Positions 26,922-36,493 are shown, counted from the stretch's first letter. The stretch: 64,000 bases of DNA from Tumebacillus flagellatus (GCF_000714935.1 NZ_JMIR01000016.1:29814-93813); one strand, 5' to 3'. Notes: generated by a model from the sequence alone, not told the origin. Translations and numbers: made by a program.

Positions 26922-27728
26922 GTGGTGAGTGGAGAGATGCAAGAGCAGAATCGAAGCAACAAAGAGCATGAACAACTGTGGTCCCGATACATGCAGCATC
27001 GTGACAAGCAGTCGCGGGATGCTCTGGTTCTGGCGCATCTTCCACTTGTTCACAAAGTGGTGCGCAAAATGACGAGCCATTGGAACGGCCCCACCAACAC
27101 CGACGACTTGATCGGCATGGGCACCCTAGGGTTGATCGACGCGGTCACGCGTTTTGATCCGGGCCGGGGCTATGAGTTCCATACGTTCGCAACCCACCGA
27201 GTTCGCGGAGCTGTGTTGGATGGGCTGCGCAGTTTGGATTGGGTTCCCCGCTCTCTGCGCGCCAAAGCCAAAGAGATCGAAGCCGCCTATGCGGAAATTG
27301 AGCACGAGACCCTTCGCTCGGCCAAGGACGAAGAGATTGCACAACGTCTAAACATGAGCGTCTCCGATTTTCAGAGCGTGTTGTACGAACTTTCCGTGTC
27401 TCCTTTGGTATCGCTTGACGGCATGTTGGCCAAGGAAGATTCAAGCAGCGATCTGTTGGTCTCCGACACGATTCTCGACCCGAACGCTCGGGAGCCGCTG
27501 ACGGAGTTGGAACGGGCGGATCGACAGACGCTTTTGGCCGGCGTGTTAGAGCGGTTGCCGGAGAAAGAACGTCTTGTGGTGACGTTGCACTACTACGAAG
27601 AGTTTACGTTTAAAGAGATTGCAGAGATTTTGGAGCTGTCCTCTTCACGAGTGTCTCAGCTGCATACCAAGGCGATTTACCGCTTGCGGGGGGCCTTAAG
27701 CCGCAGAAAAAAAGAACTGAGAACGTGA
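26922..27728 (+). CDS. sigD: RNA polymerase sigma factor SigD (FliA/WhiG family)
   Basis: 268 aa sigma-28. Region 2 (HLPLVHKVVRKM, then DDLIGMGTLGLIDAVTRFDP), region 3 and region 4 (LPEKERLVVTLHYYEEFTFKEI) are all present. It directs transcription of late flagellar, motor and autolysin genes. Start codons GTG 26922, GTG 26925 and ATG 26937 are all possible; GGTGAAGGG lies just ahead of the GTGs. Confidence 0.95.
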   Translation: MVSGEMQEQNRSNKEHEQLWSRYMQHRDKQSRDALVLAHLPLVHKVVRKMTSHWNGPTNTDDLIGMGTLGLIDAVTRFDPGRGYEFHTFATHRVRGAVLDGLRSLDWVPRSLRAKAKEIEAAYAEIEHETLRSAKDEEIAQRLNMSVSDFQSVLYELSVSPLVSLDGMLAKEDSSSDLLVSDTILDPNAREPLTELERADRQTLLAGVLERLPEKERLVVTLHYYEEFTFKEIAEILELSSSRVSQLHTKAIYRLRGALSRRKKELRT

Positions 27729-27758
27729 GCTGAGGGGATTCGATCAGGGGGTGATACG

Positions 27759-29192
27759 ATGGCGACTAGACAAGAAGAGATGAGCTGGTGGGCGAAGAAC
27801 TCCAAGGTCACCATCGAGCAAGGCGGTCTGACCGCCTCTTTGAGTTTAAGCGAGGCCCTGTTACAAGAACAGGAGCTTCCGGCTCTGACCTATGATTGTT
27901 TAGTGGAACACTTGCGTCAGAACGGTGTCTCTTACGGGGTGGATATGGTGTCTTGCCAACAGATCGTCATGAACCCGCGCGGTTTCATCGGCGGCAAGAG
28001 CAAGGTTGCGACAGGCAAAGAGCCGATCAACGGCGAGAATGCCACCATTGAGATCCTGATCAACAACGAACACGAACAATCCCCGCGCATGCTGGAAGAC
28101 GGCCGTGTGGATTTTTACAACTTAGGGGTTGTCAACACCGTGACCAAGGGTCAGATCTTGGCTCGGAAGAAGCCGGCCACAGAAGGCATTCAGGGCGTCG
28201 GCGTCGGGGGAGCCGCTTTGATGGCGAAACCGGGGCGCGATGTTCGGCTTCCAAACGGCAAGAACACCACGATTGCCGAGGATGGTTTCACTTTGCTTGC
28301 AGAAGTGGACGGGCACGTGTCCTACAACCCGCGGGAAAGCAAAATCAACGTGTTCGACGTTTTTGAAGTCAAAGGCGATGTGGACTTTGCCGTCGGCAAC
28401 ATTGAGTTTTTGGGCAATGTTAAAATCAACGGCAGCGTGTTGCCGGGCTTTAAAGTGGTGGCGGCCGGCGACATTGAAGTAGCCGGTTTCGTTGACGGCG
28501 CGATCTTGGAAGCGGGCGGGGACGTGCTGATTCGCGGCGGCGTGCAAATGCGCTCGAAAGGCTTGATCAAGGCTTCGGGCACTGTGCGCTCCCGCTTCAT
28601 GCAGGGCGCAAACGTTGAAGCGGGCGTTGACGTCATCGTTCGCGACAGCATCATGCATTGTCACATCTCAGCCGGACGCCACGTGTTGATGGAGGCGCAG
28701 AAGTCGGTGATCGTCGGCGGTTTGGTGCGTGCCGGCGAGGAAGTGCGCACGAGAACGCTCGGGTCTCCGATGGCGACGCCGTCGGAAGTGGAAGTCGGCG
28801 TGCACCCGCATCTGCGCACCGAGATTCAAGAGCTGCAAGCGCGTCTCAAGGAATTGTACTTGCATATGGACAAAACCAAGAAAGCGCTCGCACTTCTCGA
28901 GAACATGGCGGGAGTCGGCAATCAACTGCCGCCGGAAAAAGAAGCGCTGCGTCAAAATCTCACCCACACCTACGAACACTACCAGCATGAAGAAGAAGAG
29001 TTGATGTATCGCCGCTCGGAGATCGAAGTGATCTTGCTCGATACGCGCAACGCGAAAGTCTTCGTCACGGAAGTGGCGTACGCCGGGGTGAAACTCACCC
29101 TGGGTCAACAGGTGACCTACCTGCGCGACCCGCAACGCGGTCCGATCGTCTACGGCATTTCAGACGGCGAGGTCTCGACTTCGCGTTTCTAG
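27759..29192 (+). CDS. FapA family protein (DUF342)
   Basis: 477 aa. The middle is a right-handed beta-helix-like run of short repeats (about residues 150-340, such as FLGNVKINGSVLPGFKVVAAG), ending in a coiled coil at about 345-420. This layout is that of the DUF342/FapA flagellar assembly protein A family. FapA-type proteins influence flagellar number and assembly in some bacteria; its role here is inferred from the place right after sigD. The site AGGGGGTG precedes the ATG. Confidence 0.85.
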   Translation: MATRQEEMSWWAKNSKVTIEQGGLTASLSLSEALLQEQELPALTYDCLVEHLRQNGVSYGVDMVSCQQIVMNPRGFIGGKSKVATGKEPINGENATIEILINNEHEQSPRMLEDGRVDFYNLGVVNTVTKGQILARKKPATEGIQGVGVGGAALMAKPGRDVRLPNGKNTTIAEDGFTLLAEVDGHVSYNPRESKINVFDVFEVKGDVDFAVGNIEFLGNVKINGSVLPGFKVVAAGDIEVAGFVDGAILEAGGDVLIRGGVQMRSKGLIKASGTVRSRFMQGANVEAGVDVIVRDSIMHCHISAGRHVLMEAQKSVIVGGLVRAGEEVRTRTLGSPMATPSEVEVGVHPHLRTEIQELQARLKELYLHMDKTKKALALLENMAGVGNQLPPEKEALRQNLTHTYEHYQHEEEELMYRRSEIEVILLDTRNAKVFVTEVAYAGVKLTLGQQVTYLRDPQRGPIVYGISDGEVSTSRF

Positions 29193-29223
29193 TCAGGCGA
29201 AACACCCTGGAGGGGGAGTCGTC

Positions 29224-29532
29224 ATGTCTTTGAAACCTATTGAATTGCAAGTTGCCTTGCCCCGCACTCTCGACAACAGCCGCAACCAGCAGATTCAACA
29301 GAATCAGGCTTCGTTGCAAAATGCGGTCGACGGGGAGAGTTTGACCCGGCAAACAACCGTTCAGGAAGAAACGGTGGGGGAAGCGGAAGACAACGCCCGC
29401 ACGGAGTTGCGCGACCGCAAGCAGGGTCAAACGGCGGGCAAGGTGTACCCTCGGCGTGCTCGTCCCGAAGACGAAGAGGTGCAAGAAGCGCCGCATCCGT
29501 ACAAGGGAAGCCGTCTCGATATCAAAATGTAA
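29224..29532 (+). CDS. Small conserved protein of fla/che operon tails, function unknown
   Basis: 102 aa, highly polar, no TM segment. The N-terminus (PIELQVALPRTLDNSRNQQ) and C-terminal motif (HPYKGSRLDIKM) resemble small proteins that I recall at the same place in other Bacilli such as Paenibacillus; this recollection is unchecked. The middle is probably disordered. The ribosome binding site is GGAGGGGGAG. A structural or regulatory motility role is possible, but nothing in the sequence names one. Confidence 0.7.
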   Translation: MSLKPIELQVALPRTLDNSRNQQIQQNQASLQNAVDGESLTRQTTVQEETVGEAEDNARTELRDRKQGQTAGKVYPRRARPEDEEVQEAPHPYKGSRLDIKM

Positions 29533-29545
29533 GCGAGGACGATTC

Positions 29546-30088
29546 ATGAGCCACTTGTATCTCTATGTAGCTTTGGTGGGTGTCGTCATCGTTTTGTTCG
29601 CTCTGACCCGCGCGAAGTCTCCCTCCGCCGGGTCTTCTGTCGTTCCAGCCTCCACGGTTCCTTCTGCGGCGGTCGATCAGGAATTGAAGGAAACGTTTGA
29701 GGAGTTCATGAACGAATTGGAGCGGGAGAACAACCGCACGCTTGACACCTTCAAAGCGTTGGAGCGGGAAACGCAAGCGAAGTTGGCGGAGCAACAGTCC
29801 GTCATCCAAGCGCTGGAGCAACGCCTGCAAGAAGTTGAACAGAAAGCGGCCGCACAAGCGATGTTGCCTGCAACTCCCGCACCCGGCGGCACGGAGACAC
29901 CGCCGACAGAACCCGAGCCTGCTCCGGAACCGAAAGCTCCGAGCTTTTTGGTGAACGAAAAATACGCCAAGGTCGTCGAACTGTCTGACCGTGGTCTCAC
30001 ACCGCCTCAAATCGCCCGCGAAACCGGCATCGGCATCGGGGAGATTCAATTGGTGCTCGGCCTCGTGAAACGGGAGGAAGCGCGCTGA
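29546..30088 (+). CDS. SwrB/YlxL-like membrane-anchored coiled-coil protein
   Basis: 180 aa. One N-terminal TM helix (LYLYVALVGVVIVLFALT), a coiled coil at about residues 40-100, a Pro-rich linker, then a C-terminal helix-turn-helix-like module (AKVVELSDRGLTPPQIARET, ending in GEIQLVLGLV). This matches Bacillus SwrB (YlxL), which promotes export-gate activation and lies after sigD. The ATG at 29546 follows GCGAGGAC; an upstream in-frame extension overlaps the previous gene. Confidence 0.75.
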   Translation: MSHLYLYVALVGVVIVLFALTRAKSPSAGSSVVPASTVPSAAVDQELKETFEEFMNELERENNRTLDTFKALERETQAKLAEQQSVIQALEQRLQEVEQKAAAQAMLPATPAPGGTETPPTEPEPAPEPKAPSFLVNEKYAKVVELSDRGLTPPQIARETGIGIGEIQLVLGLVKREEAR

Positions 30089-30570
30089 TGGAGAGCAGGA
30101 GCTTGAGTTTAGGTCTCGGAGCCGGTGTGCTCGCGGCCACTTTGGTGCTCGGCATCGGCAGCATGTACGTTCCCGCATCATCGTCCGCCCCCGCCGCTCC
30201 GGCTGACGGACAAACGCCTTCGACCGATTGGAAAGCAGAGGCGGACAAAGCGGGGATGGTAGTGCTGGCGAAGGACGAGCTCGACAAGCGTTTGCAGCAA
30301 GCCCGCGAGGAAGGTGCCAAACAGAAAGCGGACGAACTGGCTGCGCAACCCGCGTCTGCGAAGACCGTTCATGTTTACATCCAGCCCGGCATGGGCACGA
30401 CAGACGTAGCCCGTTTGTTGCAAGCGTCCGGGGTGCTGGAGGACGGCAACGCGCTGATCAGCTTGCGCAGCAGCTCGCAAAACCCGATTCGCGCGGGCGT
30501 GTACGACCTGCCGCTCAAGGGAGATCCGGCGGCCGTTTTGAAGTTGATCGCCACACCGCCGAAGCAATAA
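30088..30570 (+). CDS. Membrane-anchored protein with an MltG N-subdomain-like module
   Basis: 160 aa. An N-terminal TM anchor (LGAGVLAATLVLGIGSMYVP) is followed by a linker and a roughly 60-residue C-terminal module (VHVYIQPGMGTTDVARLLQ, then NPIRAGVYDLPLKGDPAAV). That module resembles the LysM-like substrate-entry part of YceG/MltG, but the catalytic transglycosylase region is absent. The start overlaps the previous stop (TGATG). It is the last gene of the fla/che operon. A peptidoglycan-related role is only a guess. Confidence 0.65.
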   Translation: MESRSLSLGLGAGVLAATLVLGIGSMYVPASSSAPAAPADGQTPSTDWKAEADKAGMVVLAKDELDKRLQQAREEGAKQKADELAAQPASAKTVHVYIQPGMGTTDVARLLQASGVLEDGNALISLRSSSQNPIRAGVYDLPLKGDPAAVLKLIATPPKQ

Positions 30571-30573
30571 CAA

Positions 30574-30614
30574 ACAACCAAAGCCTCGGCACACGCGGCT
30601 TGGTTGTTTTTTTG
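30574..30614 (+). terminator. Terminator of the fla/che operon
   Basis: ACAACCA-A-AGCC pairs with GGCTTGGTTGT across a short loop, with one bulged A, followed by seven T. It lies 3 bases after the last operon stop codon. Confidence 0.85.
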
Positions 30615-30624
30615 TTGGGAAGTC

Positions 30625-30654
30625 TTGCACAAGTAGCAGGCGGTATGGTATATT
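30625..30654 (+). promoter_or_regulatory. Sigma-A promoter of rpsB
   Basis: TTGCAC (30625-30630) and TATATT (30649-30654) are separated by 18 bases, with an extended -10 TG at 30646-30647. Transcription should start near 30661, leaving a leader of about 120 bases before rpsB. Confidence 0.75.
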
Positions 30655-30681
30655 AACTTCCGGTGTGAATACACAACACAC

Positions 30682-30745
30682 GTTGCTCGACTTTTTCGAA
30701 GGTGCTTGTCCCAACGGATGAGTGTCGAGAAGGGTGGACGGCAAC
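30682..30745 (+). promoter_or_regulatory. Structured rpsB leader
   Basis: GTTG (30682-30685) pairs with CAAC (30742-30745), and CTCGAC (30686-30691) pairs with GTCGAG (30724-30729). A small GTCC/GGAT stem sits inside. The leader ends before the ribosome binding site GAGGAGG. Autoregulation by S2 through such a leader is possible but not shown. Confidence 0.4.
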
Positions 30746-30781
30746 GGAGGAAAAAACCATTTTGAGAGGAGGTTGAAGATT

Positions 30782-31477
30782 ATGGCGATCATCAGCATGA
30801 AACAACTGCTGGAGGCAGGCGTCCACTTCGGTCATCAAACCCGTCGTTGGAACCCGAAAATGTCTCGCTACATCTTCACCGAACGTAACGGTATCTACAT
30901 CATTGACCTGCAGAAGACTGTTAAAAAAGTCGAGGAAGCGTACAACTTTGTACGTGAACTGGCTGCAGAAGGCAAAACGGTTCTCTTCGTGGGCACCAAG
31001 AAACAAGCGCAAGACTCCGTGAAGGAAGAAGCGGAGCGCGTAGGTCAGTACTTCGTCAACCAACGTTGGCTCGGCGGTACCCTGACCAACTTCTCCACCA
31101 TCCAAAAGCGTATTGACCGCCTGACCAAGCTCGAGACCATGGAGCAAGACGGTACCTTCGACGTCCTTCCGAAGAAAGAAGTTATCGTTCTGAAGAAGGA
31201 AATGGAACGCCTTGAGAAGTTCCTCGGCGGTATCAAAGGCATGAAGTCTCTGCCGGGCGCTCTGTTCATCATCGACCCGCGCAAAGAGCGCATCGCTGTT
31301 GCAGAAGCTCGCAAACTGGGTATCCCGATTGTTGCAATCGTCGACACCAACTGCGATCCGGATGAAATCGACTACGTGATTCCGGGCAACGACGACGCAA
31401 TCCGCGCTGTCAAACTGCTGACCGCTAAAATCGCTGATGCGATCATGGAAGGCAAGCAAGGCGAACAAAACGCGTAA
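30782..31477 (+). CDS. rpsB: 30S ribosomal protein S2
   Basis: 231 aa. The N-terminus [20 protein letters not shown] and the segment [16 protein letters not shown] are diagnostic. S2 binds late to the head of the small subunit. The ATG at 30782 follows GAGAGGAGG; an in-frame extension back to 30722 is leader. The gene heads the rpsB-tsf-pyrH-frr block conserved in most bacteria. Confidence 0.98.
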   Translation: MAIISMKQLLEAGVHFGHQTRRWNPKMSRYIFTERNGIYIIDLQKTVKKVEEAYNFVRELAAEGKTVLFVGTKKQAQDSVKEEAERVGQYFVNQRWLGGTLTNFSTIQKRIDRLTKLETMEQDGTFDVLPKKEVIVLKKEMERLEKFLGGIKGMKSLPGALFIIDPRKERIAVAEARKLGIPIVAIVDTNCDPDEIDYVIPGNDDAIRAVKLLTAKIADAIMEGKQGEQNA

Positions 31478-31491
31478 TTGTGTGGTTCCGG

Positions 31492-31536
31492 GGGTGACCT
31501 TAGGGTTGTAGAACCCTGAGTCACCCTTTTTATCTG
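31492..31536 (+). terminator. Hairpin terminator between rpsB and tsf
   Basis: GGGTGAC and AGGGTT pair with AACCCT and GTCACCC to make a long interrupted stem, followed by five T. It probably lowers read-through from rpsB into tsf. A separate tsf promoter is not clear, so tsf may be expressed mainly by partial read-through. Confidence 0.8.
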
Positions 31537-31590
31537 TATGATGCAGAATACACGAATATGGGTATGATAGTAACCAAGGAGGCGACAGAC

Positions 31591-32244
31591 ATGAGCATTT
31601 CTGCTGCACTTGTAAAAGAACTGCGCGAGCGCACCGGCGCTGGCATGATGGACTGCAAAAAAGCACTTGTTGAAACCAACGGTGATCTCGAAAAAGCAAT
31701 CGACTTCCTTCGCGAAAAGGGTCTGGCTGCTGCTGCGAAGAAATCCGGCCGTATCGCGGCTGAAGGCATCGTAGAATCCTACATACATGCAGGCGGCAAG
31801 ATCGGCGTCCTCCTCGAAGTCAACTGCGAAACCGACTTCGTTGCGAAAAACGAAGGCTTCCGCAACTTCGTCAAGGACATCGCGATGCACATCGCGGCTG
31901 CAAAACCGCTCTTCCTGACCCGTGATGAGGTTTCCCAAGAAACCATCGAACACGAAAAAGAAATCCTGCGCGCGCAAGCTCTCAACGAAGGCAAACCGGC
32001 AAACATCGTCGACAAAATGGTCGAAGGCCGCGTTTCCAAGTACTTCAAAGAGAACTGCCTGCTCGAGCAAGAGTTCGTAAAAGACCCGGACAAAACCATC
32101 GAAACCCTGGTCAAAGAGCAAATCGCGACCATCGGTGAGAACATCAACATCCGTCGCTTCGTCCGTTGGGAAATGGGCGAAGGCCTCGAAAAGAAAGTTG
32201 ATAACTTCGTAGAAGAAGTTATGAGCCAAGTAAACAAGGGCTAA
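31591..32244 (+). CDS. tsf: Translation elongation factor Ts, short form
   Basis: 217 aa, clearly shorter than the about 290 aa of Bacillus subtilis EF-Ts. The N-terminal UBA-like part ([20 protein letters not shown]) and the nucleotide-exchange core ([17 protein letters not shown]) are intact; one half of the duplicated core is reduced, as in the short Thermus-type proteins. It regenerates EF-Tu-GTP. The ATG at 31591 follows AAGGAGG. Confidence 0.96.
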   Translation: MSISAALVKELRERTGAGMMDCKKALVETNGDLEKAIDFLREKGLAAAAKKSGRIAAEGIVESYIHAGGKIGVLLEVNCETDFVAKNEGFRNFVKDIAMHIAAAKPLFLTRDEVSQETIEHEKEILRAQALNEGKPANIVDKMVEGRVSKYFKENCLLEQEFVKDPDKTIETLVKEQIATIGENINIRRFVRWEMGEGLEKKVDNFVEEVMSQVNKG

Positions 32245-32259
32245 TGACCGGTCCTGACA

Positions 32260-32288
32260 GGGAACACTTTCCGTGTTCCCTTTTTTTA
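32260..32288 (+). terminator. Terminator after tsf
   Basis: GGGAACAC pairs perfectly with GTGTTCCC around a 5-base loop, followed by seven T, 16 bases after the tsf stop. Confidence 0.9.
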
Positions 32289-32327
32289 AGGCTCCGGCAG
32301 GAATGTTTACAACAATGTAGAAACTAG

Positions 32328-33065
<738 letters not shown>

Positions 33066-33073
33066 ACCTACCA

Positions 33074-33628
33074 ATGAGTATCCAAGACATTATGAAGTCG
33101 CTCGACGAGCGCATGGAAAAAGCGCTGTCCAACGTCAAGCGTGAATTCAGCACCATCCGCGCGGGCCGTGCCAACGTGTCGATGCTCGACCGCGTTCAAG
33201 TCGAATACTACGGCAGCATGATGCCGATCAACCAATTGGCAAACGTCTCCGTTCCGGAACCGCGCCAACTCGTCATCACTCCGTGGGACAAAGGCTCCCT
33301 CGCGGCGATCGACAAAGCGATCACCAAGTCGGACCTCGGCATCACCCCGTCCAACGACGGCAACGTGATCCGTTTGATCATCCCGGCTCTGACCGAACAG
33401 CGCCGCAAAGACCTCGTCAAGCAAGTCAAGGGTCTGGCGGAAGACGGCCGCGTGGCGGTTCGCAACATCCGCCGCGACGTCAACGACTCGCTGAAGAAGC
33501 TGGAGAAGGAAGTCTCCGAAGACGAAATTCGCCGCGAACAGGACAAAGTCCAAGCTGCAACGGACAAGACCATTGCGGAAATTGACAAACTGCTCTCTGC
33601 CAAAGAAGCGGAGATTATGGAAGTGTAA
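33074..33628 (+). CDS. frr: Ribosome recycling factor
   Basis: 184 aa, one residue off the standard length. It splits post-termination ribosomes together with EF-G. The motifs FSTIRAGRANVSMLD and RRDVNDSLKKLEKE are typical. The ATG at 33074 is favoured; GAGGGGTG lies about 10 bases ahead, at the pyrH stop. Confidence 0.98.
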   Translation: MSIQDIMKSLDERMEKALSNVKREFSTIRAGRANVSMLDRVQVEYYGSMMPINQLANVSVPEPRQLVITPWDKGSLAAIDKAITKSDLGITPSNDGNVIRLIIPALTEQRRKDLVKQVKGLAEDGRVAVRNIRRDVNDSLKKLEKEVSEDEIRREQDKVQAATDKTIAEIDKLLSAKEAEIMEV

Positions 33629-33637
33629 AGACCTTCG

Positions 33638-33668
33638 GACCCCCTTCGTATCGAAGGGGGTTATTTTT
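33638..33668 (+). terminator. Terminator after frr
   Basis: ACCCCCTTCG pairs with CGAAGGGGGT around a 3-base loop, followed by a T-rich tract (TTATTTTT). Confidence 0.9.
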
Positions 33669-33685
33669 CACGTGGAGGAGTCACG

Positions 33686-34459
33686 ATGCTGCAACGACTC
33701 AAGCGACTATTTAGCTCACAACCGCAACCAGAGACGGACGGGCACGGGATTGTTCCCGATGCTGTGCCAAACCACGTCGCCATCATCATGGACGGCAACG
33801 GACGTTGGGCTCGCAAACGCGGTCTGCCGCGCATCGCCGGTCACCGTGCCGGGATGAACAAAGTCAAGGAAATCTCCTTGGCGGCTGACGACATCGGCAT
33901 CAAGGTGCTGACGTTGTACGCATTCTCCACGGAGAACTGGAAACGCCCCACCGAGGAAGTTGAATTTTTGATGCGCTTGCCGGAAGAATGGCTGGCGAAG
34001 GAGCTTGACACACTGATTGCCCGCAATTGCCAGATTCGCATCATCGGCGAAACGGAAGGATTGCCGTCGCACACGGCTCGCGTGGTGCAAGATGCGGAAG
34101 AGAAGACCAAGGCCAACACGGGAATGATCTTGAACATCGCGCTGAACTACGGGTCGCGCCGGGAGATCGTCGCAGCCGTTAAACAGATTGCGCAGGACGT
34201 GCAAGAGGGTCGGTTGAGTGTCGATGCGATCGACGATGCGGCGATTGCGGAGCGTTTGTTGACCCGCGGCCTGCCCGACCCGGATCTCTTGATCCGCACC
34301 AGCGGGGAAGTGCGGCTGTCCAACTTTTTGCTGTGGCAATCCGCGTATACGGAATTTTGGTTTACCGATGTATTTTGGCCTGATTTTTCAAGAGAACATT
34401 TCTTCCAAGCGATTCGCGCCTTCCAGGGCCGCGGGCGTCGATTTGGTGGTCTGAAGTAG
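33686..34459 (+). CDS. uppS: Isoprenyl transferase (undecaprenyl diphosphate synthase)
   Basis: 257 aa cis-prenyltransferase that makes the C55 lipid carrier for cell wall synthesis from FPP and IPP. The catalytic Asp is in the conserved IIMDGNGRWARKRGL, followed by GHRAGM, and the C-terminal LIRTSGEVRLSNFLLWQ is present. The site GTGGAGG precedes the ATG. It forms a unit with cdsA and dxr, all envelope or isoprenoid genes. Confidence 0.97.
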   Translation: MLQRLKRLFSSQPQPETDGHGIVPDAVPNHVAIIMDGNGRWARKRGLPRIAGHRAGMNKVKEISLAADDIGIKVLTLYAFSTENWKRPTEEVEFLMRLPEEWLAKELDTLIARNCQIRIIGETEGLPSHTARVVQDAEEKTKANTGMILNIALNYGSRREIVAAVKQIAQDVQEGRLSVDAIDDAAIAERLLTRGLPDPDLLIRTSGEVRLSNFLLWQSAYTEFWFTDVFWPDFSREHFFQAIRAFQGRGRRFGGLK

Positions 34460-34469
34460 GGGGATTCCT

Positions 34470-35288
34470 ATGTTGGGTCAACGAGTAGTGACCGGAATCA
34501 TCGGGGGCGCCATTTTTCTGGGCGCTGTGTGGTACGGCGGGTTTCCGTTTGCCCTGCTGATCGCGTTGATGGCCGTCGTCGGATTCAGCGAACTGGTGCG
34601 CATGCGCGGCTGGTCGCTTTTTTCCGGACCTGCCCTGATTGGCTATGTGGTGACGTTGATGTGGCTGCTCGGCTCGCTGTTGCAGCCGTTTGCCGGAACG
34701 TGGATGCCGTCCGGCGATACGCTTTCCAGTCTGTGGTTGCTTCTTGCGCTGTTTGTGTTTTTGTCGGTTAGCGTGGTCTCAAAAAACAAATTTACGTTCC
34801 AAGACATGACCTATCTGTTCGCGGGGACGCTGTATGTCGGGTTGACGCTGCATTCGGCCTTGCTCTTGCGTACGAACGAGCAGTTAGGGCTTGCGTACTT
34901 TCTGTTTGTGCTCTTGACGATCTGGACGACCGACACTGCCGCGTACTTCGTCGGACGCACGCTCAAAGGCCCGAAACTCTGGCCGGCGATCTCGCCGAAC
35001 AAGACCGTTTCCGGGTCGCTCGGCGGCGTCGTGGGGGCGCTTGCGGTCGGTTTGATCTTCGCGCAAGTGATGGGCTTCTCGATGGGGCCGTGGATGTTGC
35101 TGGCAGCGCTTTTGTCGGTGTTCGGTCAATTCGGCGACTTCGTGGAGTCTGGGCTCAAACGCGCGCTGGACGTCAAAGATTCGGGAACGATCTTGCCCGG
35201 TCACGGCGGTGTGCTGGACCGTTTCGATAGCTTTTTGTTTACGGCACCGATTGCCTACTACGGCATTCTGCTGATCCTTTCGCAATGA
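34470..35288 (+). CDS. cdsA: Phosphatidate cytidylyltransferase
   Basis: 272 aa with about eight TM segments. It makes CDP-diacylglycerol for phospholipid synthesis. The C-terminal CDS signature is seen in GDFVESGLKRALDVKDSGTI and then LPGHGGVLDRFDS. The gene starts 10 bases after uppS, in the conserved order uppS-cdsA-dxr. Confidence 0.97.
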   Translation: MLGQRVVTGIIGGAIFLGAVWYGGFPFALLIALMAVVGFSELVRMRGWSLFSGPALIGYVVTLMWLLGSLLQPFAGTWMPSGDTLSSLWLLLALFVFLSVSVVSKNKFTFQDMTYLFAGTLYVGLTLHSALLLRTNEQLGLAYFLFVLLTIWTTDTAAYFVGRTLKGPKLWPAISPNKTVSGSLGGVVGALAVGLIFAQVMGFSMGPWMLLAALLSVFGQFGDFVESGLKRALDVKDSGTILPGHGGVLDRFDSFLFTAPIAYYGILLILSQ

Positions 35289-35338
35289 TTTCGTACTGAA
35301 TTCGTATGGATTCAGTAGGGAGTGGATGAGGTGACGAC

Positions 35339-36493
35339 ATGTCTCGTACAATCACAATTTTAGGCTCCACAGGCTCCATCGGCACCTCGACGCTCGACGT
35401 CGTCGCGGGCAACCCGGAAGAATACCGGGTCGCCGCCCTCGCCGCCGGGAACAACCTCGATCTTCTCTGCCGGCAAATCGAACAGTTTCGCCCGGAGTTG
35501 GTCAGCGTGGCGACGGAAGAGGGAGCCCAAGCGGTCAAGAGCCGCTTCGGTTCGTCTGTCGAAGTTCTGGTCGGGCAGGAGGGACTGGTCGCCGTCGCCA
35601 CGCACGAGGCGGCCGAGGTCGTCGTCACGGCGGTTGTCGGCGCGGCCGGGCTCTTGCCGACGCTGGAAGCGTTGAAAAAAGGCAAGCACATCGCGCTTGC
35701 CAACAAAGAAACGCTCGTCGCAGCCGGGCACCTCGTCACCGATTTGGCGAAGCATAAGGGCTGTGCGCTGCTGCCGGTGGATTCTGAGCATTCGGCGATC
35801 TTCCAGTGCTTGAACGGTGAGCGCCGCTCGGATGTGGAGCGCATACTGGTCACCGCTTCCGGCGGACCGTTTCGCGACAAAACCCGCGAAGAGATGGCGC
35901 AGGCGACGCTGCAAAACGCTTTGAACCACCCGAACTGGGCGATGGGGGCGAAGATCACCATCGACTCGGCGACTCTGATGAACAAGGGTCTGGAAGTGAT
36001 TGAAGCGCACTGGCTGTTCGACATGCCGTATGACCAAATCGACGTCCTCGTGCACCCGGAGAGCGTTGTGCACTCCTTGGTGGAGTTTGTGGACGGTTCG
36101 ATCATGGCGCAGTTGGGCGCGCCGGACATGCGCGTGCCGATTCAATACGCGCTGACCTATCCGACCCGCCGGCCGGCACAGTATAAGCGTTTGAATTTAT
36201 TGGAAGCGAGCTCGTTGCATTTCCGTGCACCAGACCTTGACCGCTTCCCGTGCCTGCGCTACGCTTACGATGCAGGGCGGATCGGCGGTTCGATGCCGGC
36301 TGTGTTGAACGCAGCCAACGAGGTGGCAAACGCCTTGTTCCGAGACGAGCGCATCTCGTTTCTCGACATCGAACGCGTCAACGCAACTGTGATGGAGCGC
36401 CATGACGTGCTGGGCAACCCGAGTCTCGAAGATATCCTTTCGGCAGACGCTTGGGCGCGGGCGACCGCGCGTGAAGTCGCTCAAAAACTGTAA
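35339..36493 (+). CDS. dxr: 1-deoxy-D-xylulose 5-phosphate reductoisomerase
   Basis: 384 aa. The second step of the MEP isoprenoid pathway. The NADPH-binding N-terminus ([18 protein letters not shown]), the active-site region with [14 protein letters not shown] and the [20 protein letters not shown] segment are intact. In Bacilli the site-2 protease gene rasP/rseP normally comes next; here ispG follows after 20 bases. Confidence 0.98.
   Translation: MSRTITILGSTGSIGTSTLDVVAGNPEEYRVAALAAGNNLDLLCRQIEQFRPELVSVATEEGAQAVKSRFGSSVEVLVGQEGLVAVATHEAAEVVVTAVVGAAGLLPTLEALKKGKHIALANKETLVAAGHLVTDLAKHKGCALLPVDSEHSAIFQCLNGERRSDVERILVTASGGPFRDKTREEMAQATLQNALNHPNWAMGAKITIDSATLMNKGLEVIEAHWLFDMPYDQIDVLVHPESVVHSLVEFVDGSIMAQLGAPDMRVPIQYALTYPTRRPAQYKRLNLLEASSLHFRAPDLDRFPCLRYAYDAGRIGGSMPAVLNAANEVANALFRDERISFLDIERVNATVMERHDVLGNPSLEDILSADAWARATAREVAQKL

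Noticed and set aside
30088..30570. Full endolytic transglycosylase MltG
   Set aside because: Only the small N-terminal-like module is present; the catalytic domain with its Glu is absent, and the protein has 160 residues instead of 330 or more.
31563..31568. TATGAT as the tsf promoter -10
   Set aside because: It would start transcription at the ribosome binding site AAGGAGG; no -35 element is seen.
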